A stretch of DNA of 64,000 bases from Gammaproteobacteria bacterium (lineage in GTDB: Bacteria; Pseudomonadota; Gammaproteobacteria; Steroidobacterales; Steroidobacteraceae). The DNA is taken from assembly GCA_947455595.1 (NCBI GenBank), contig CANGOP010000012.1:1-64000 (forward strand), in the 5' to 3' direction. This document shows, in pieces, positions 61,384 to 64,000 of the stretch (its first letter is position 1; every line of letters begins with the position of its first letter). The notes beneath the pieces were generated by a model, which saw nothing but the letters and a program-made list of their open reading frames with translations, was not told the origin of the DNA and searched no databases. The position numbers and the translations under genes are program-made.

Positions 61384-61411
61384 AGGCCCGTGTCGCGAAC
61401 AACACGGGCCT
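61384..61411. terminator. Terminator downstream of gabT
   Basis: aggcccgtgt-cgcgaaca-acacgggcct perfect 10-bp stem. Confidence 0.7.
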
Positions 61412-61434
61412 CGGCGTCAAGACGAACGAATGGC

Positions 61435-62742
61435 TTAAGCGATTTTCGCGGCGACGGCCGGCGCCGTCACTTCAGCAAGACTACGCTCCAGAATATCGAG
61501 GCCCTCCGCCAAGATCTCATCACTCACCGTCAAGGGCACGAGGAAGCGGATGACATTCGACCGCGTACCGCAAGAGAGAATGACGAGGCCGTTCGCCGCA
61601 GCCTTGGCCACGAGGGCTTTGGTCAGATCGGCGTCGGGACGCGCCACATCGCCATCCTTGACCAACTCCAGTGCGATCATCGCGCCAAGACCGCGCACAT
61701 CGCCGACGCAGGTGTAGCCCTTCGCCGTCAAGCCGTTCAGACGGTGCTTAATTTGCGCACCAATCATGTTGGCACGCGCACACAGATTCTCCTCCTCGAT
61801 TACCTCGAGAACGGCGAGCGCTGCAGCGCAGGAAATCGGTGAGCCCGCATAGGTGCCACCCAGGCCGCCTGGGGCCGGCCCATCCATGATCGCTGCCTTG
61901 CCGATAACGCCCGAGAGCGGGAAGCCACCGGCGAGGCTCTTCGCGACGGTGATCAAGTCCGGCTCGATACCCGCATGCTCAATCGCGAACAGTTTCCCCG
62001 TCCGAGCAAAACCGGTCTGCACTTCGTCGGCGATGAGCAGAATGCCGTGCTGGTCGCACAGCTGACGCAATGCCACGAGCAACTCGACTGGCGCCTGATA
62101 GAAACCACCCTCACCCTGTACCGGCTCAATGATGATGGCCGCTACGCGGGCCGGATCAACGTCGGCCTTGAGCAGCGTGTCCAGTGTCGCAAGCGACTGC
62201 TGGACCGTGACACCCAGAATAGGGCTCGGGAACGGCACGTGAAAAATTTCCGCCGGCATCGGGCCGAAGCCCGTCTTGTAAGGTGCCACTTTGCCCGTCA
62301 GGCCCATGGTCATCATGGTGCGCCCGTGGAACGAGCCGGAGAATGCAATGACGGCGCTGCGCTTGGTGTAGGCACGCGCAATCTTGACCGCGTTCTCAAC
62401 CGCTTCCGCACCGGTGGTGAGGAACATGGTCTTCTTCGGGGTGGGTCCTGGCGCCAAGTGATTCAGGCGATCCGACAACCGCACATAACTTTCGTACTGC
62501 GTCACCTGAAAGCAGGTGTGCGAATACAGTTCTAACTGTGCCTTGACCGCGGCCTGCACCTTCGGATGCAAATGGCCGGTATTGAGCACCGCGATGCCAC
62601 CTGCGAAATCAATGTAACGCTTGCCTTCGACGTCCCAGATCTCCGAGTTCTTCGCTTTGGCGGTGAACACCGGCAGAAGGTTCGAGACGCCACGAGGGAC
62701 AGCCGTCTCACGAAGTTTTTGCAGCTCAGCGTTCGTCGTCAT
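61435..62742 (-). CDS. gabT: 4-aminobutyrate aminotransferase
   Basis: FDVEGKRYIDFAGGIAVLNTGH-type motif; ADEVQTGFARTGKLFAIEHAGIEPDLITVAKSLAGG. Confidence 0.95.
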   Translation of the reverse strand: MTTNAELQKLRETAVPRGVSNLLPVFTAKAKNSEIWDVEGKRYIDFAGGIAVLNTGHLHPKVQAAVKAQLELYSHTCFQVTQYESYVRLSDRLNHLAPGPTPKKTMFLTTGAEAVENAVKIARAYTKRSAVIAFSGSFHGRTMMTMGLTGKVAPYKTGFGPMPAEIFHVPFPSPILGVTVQQSLATLDTLLKADVDPARVAAIIIEPVQGEGGFYQAPVELLVALRQLCDQHGILLIADEVQTGFARTGKLFAIEHAGIEPDLITVAKSLAGGFPLSGVIGKAAIMDGPAPGGLGGTYAGSPISCAAALAVLEVIEEENLCARANMIGAQIKHRLNGLTAKGYTCVGDVRGLGAMIALELVKDGDVARPDADLTKALVAKAAANGLVILSCGTRSNVIRFLVPLTVSDEILAEGLDILERSLAEVTAPAVAAKIA

Positions 62743-62882
62743 GGCGGGTTCGCTCCGATTAAATGGGGCCTGCTCCGCGTCGCCGGCCCGGGTTGAACGA
62801 CAAGCGTATCAGCCGGCGACACGCTTCGTCATGCCGGCCGCTACTAAAGTTCTGAAATATATGATTTTTTAGTGCGCTAGCG

Positions 62883-63893
62883 TCAGGTCAGGCGGACCAG
62901 CTGCTTGCCAAAATTGCGCCCCTGCAGCAATCCAAAAAACGCCTCCGGAGCCGCCTCTAGACCCTCGGCGATGGATTCGCGATAGCGCAGACGCCCCTCC
63001 ACATGTAGGCGGGCGAGTTCTTTGAACGCCTCGAGCATGTCCGCGGGATTTTCACTGATGATGAAGCCCTGCACTTTGAGACGGGAACGCAAGATAACCG
63101 TGGGATCTTTCAGCGGCACGGGTTCCCCGTTGTACCCGGCGATCATCCCGCAGACGGCGACTCGCCCGAACGCATTCATGCGCCGCAACGTCCCTTCAAA
63201 AACGAGCCCGCCCACATTCTCAAAGCAGCCGTCGACGCCATTGGGCGCCGCGGCCGCCAACGCCACGTCAAACGCACGCGCGTCGCGCAGCGCCTTGTGG
63301 TCGAGGCAGGCATCGAATCCCAACTCATCCGTCACATAGGCGCACTTCTCGGGACCGCCGGCAATTCCAACCACGCGACAGCCCGCAGCTTTAGCCAACT
63401 GACCCACCACAGAGCCCACAGCGCCCGATGCGGCGCTGACCACAACGGTCTCACCCGCTTTGGGTTCCATGATGCGATTCAAGCCGTACCAAGCTGTCAT
63501 GCCCGGCATACCGAGCGCACCCAAGTAGCGCTGCAGCGGCGCCAGATTCGGATCGATGCGATGCACCATACGCAGCGCTTCACCGGCGACCAGCGCGTAT
63601 TCCTGCCAGCCACCGAACGCCAGCACGGTATCGCCGACCGCAAAGCCCTCATGACCGCTCGCGGCTACAACGCCGACGGTACCACCGAGCATGACGGCGT
63701 CTAACGGATGCGGATCTGCATAGGACTTCGTAGTGCTCATTCGTCCCCGCATGTAGGGATCGAGCGAAAGCCAGTGATTGCGGATCAGGATCTCGCCAGA
63801 CGCGGGCACCGGCACCGGCACGGACTCCAGACGGAAATTCTCGGGTCCCGGCGCGCCTTCAGGACGGGATGCCAACACGATACGTCGATTCAT
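62883..63893 (-). CDS. NADP-dependent oxidoreductase (CurA/leukotriene B4 dehydrogenase-like)
   Basis: NRRIVLASRPEGAPGPENFRLE; LSLDPYMRGRM; VVVSAASGAVGSVVGQLAKAAGCRVVGIAGG. Confidence 0.95.
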   Translation of the reverse strand: MNRRIVLASRPEGAPGPENFRLESVPVPVPASGEILIRNHWLSLDPYMRGRMSTTKSYADPHPLDAVMLGGTVGVVAASGHEGFAVGDTVLAFGGWQEYALVAGEALRMVHRIDPNLAPLQRYLGALGMPGMTAWYGLNRIMEPKAGETVVVSAASGAVGSVVGQLAKAAGCRVVGIAGGPEKCAYVTDELGFDACLDHKALRDARAFDVALAAAAPNGVDGCFENVGGLVFEGTLRRMNAFGRVAVCGMIAGYNGEPVPLKDPTVILRSRLKVQGFIISENPADMLEAFKELARLHVEGRLRYRESIAEGLEAAPEAFFGLLQGRNFGKQLVRLT

Positions 63894-63938
63894 GGCTGTC
63901 ATCGGAAATCCTTTGGCTTGCGCCGATTATTTGTTCCG

Positions 63939-64000
63939 TCACGCCGCGCGCGAGGCGCTCGCAATACCCAGTTGCGTGAGGATGCCTTGAGCCGCTTCAC
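63939..64000 (-). CDS. 3' end of a CDS running off the window (family not determinable)
   Basis: Reverse frame ends ...EAAQGILTQLGIASASRAA-stop, in the same orientation as the downstream gene. Confidence 0.4.
   Translation of the reverse strand, partial: EAAQGILTQLGIASASRAA

Overview
The window is a GC-rich bacterial chromosome segment, most likely gammaproteobacterial. That placement rests on gene content and order (ftsY-ftsE-ftsX-rpoH, rpmB-rpmG, radC, coaBC-dut, pyrE, mutM, coaD-rsmD) and was not checked by phylogeny. About 55 coding regions and two tRNAs (Phe-GAA, Gly-CCC) can be supported. I saw no CRISPR array, transposase, integrase or rRNA. Much of the accessory content concerns amino-acid and peptide use: arginase/ornithine cyclodeaminase, amino-acid ABC transporters, amidase, DUF885, DAO-type flavoenzyme, S9 and M24 peptidases, GGT, GabT and an APC permease, several with Sec/Tat-like N-termini. 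The strongest second-look items are: (1) a translationally coupled transporter locus (7.4-11.5 kb) in which the substrate-binding domain has its two halves in swapped (circularly permuted) order and is fused to the permease, the GlnQ-type ATPase carries a C-terminal extension resembling a degenerate GHKL/RsbW-like domain, and an exported amidase follows; (2) a stand-alone binding protein at 15.1 kb with the same permuted order; (3) a predicted exported fusion of gamma-class AroQ chorismate mutase with a PheC-like cyclohexadienyl dehydratase (38.5-39.7 kb); (4) a perfect CIRCE (HrcA) operator directly upstream of rpoH (58667-58693); (5) a sulfide/persulfide-type cluster (19.5-22.5 kb) followed by about 0.8 kb without a convincing intact gene. 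No searches were run; family calls come from motif recognition in the supplied translations.
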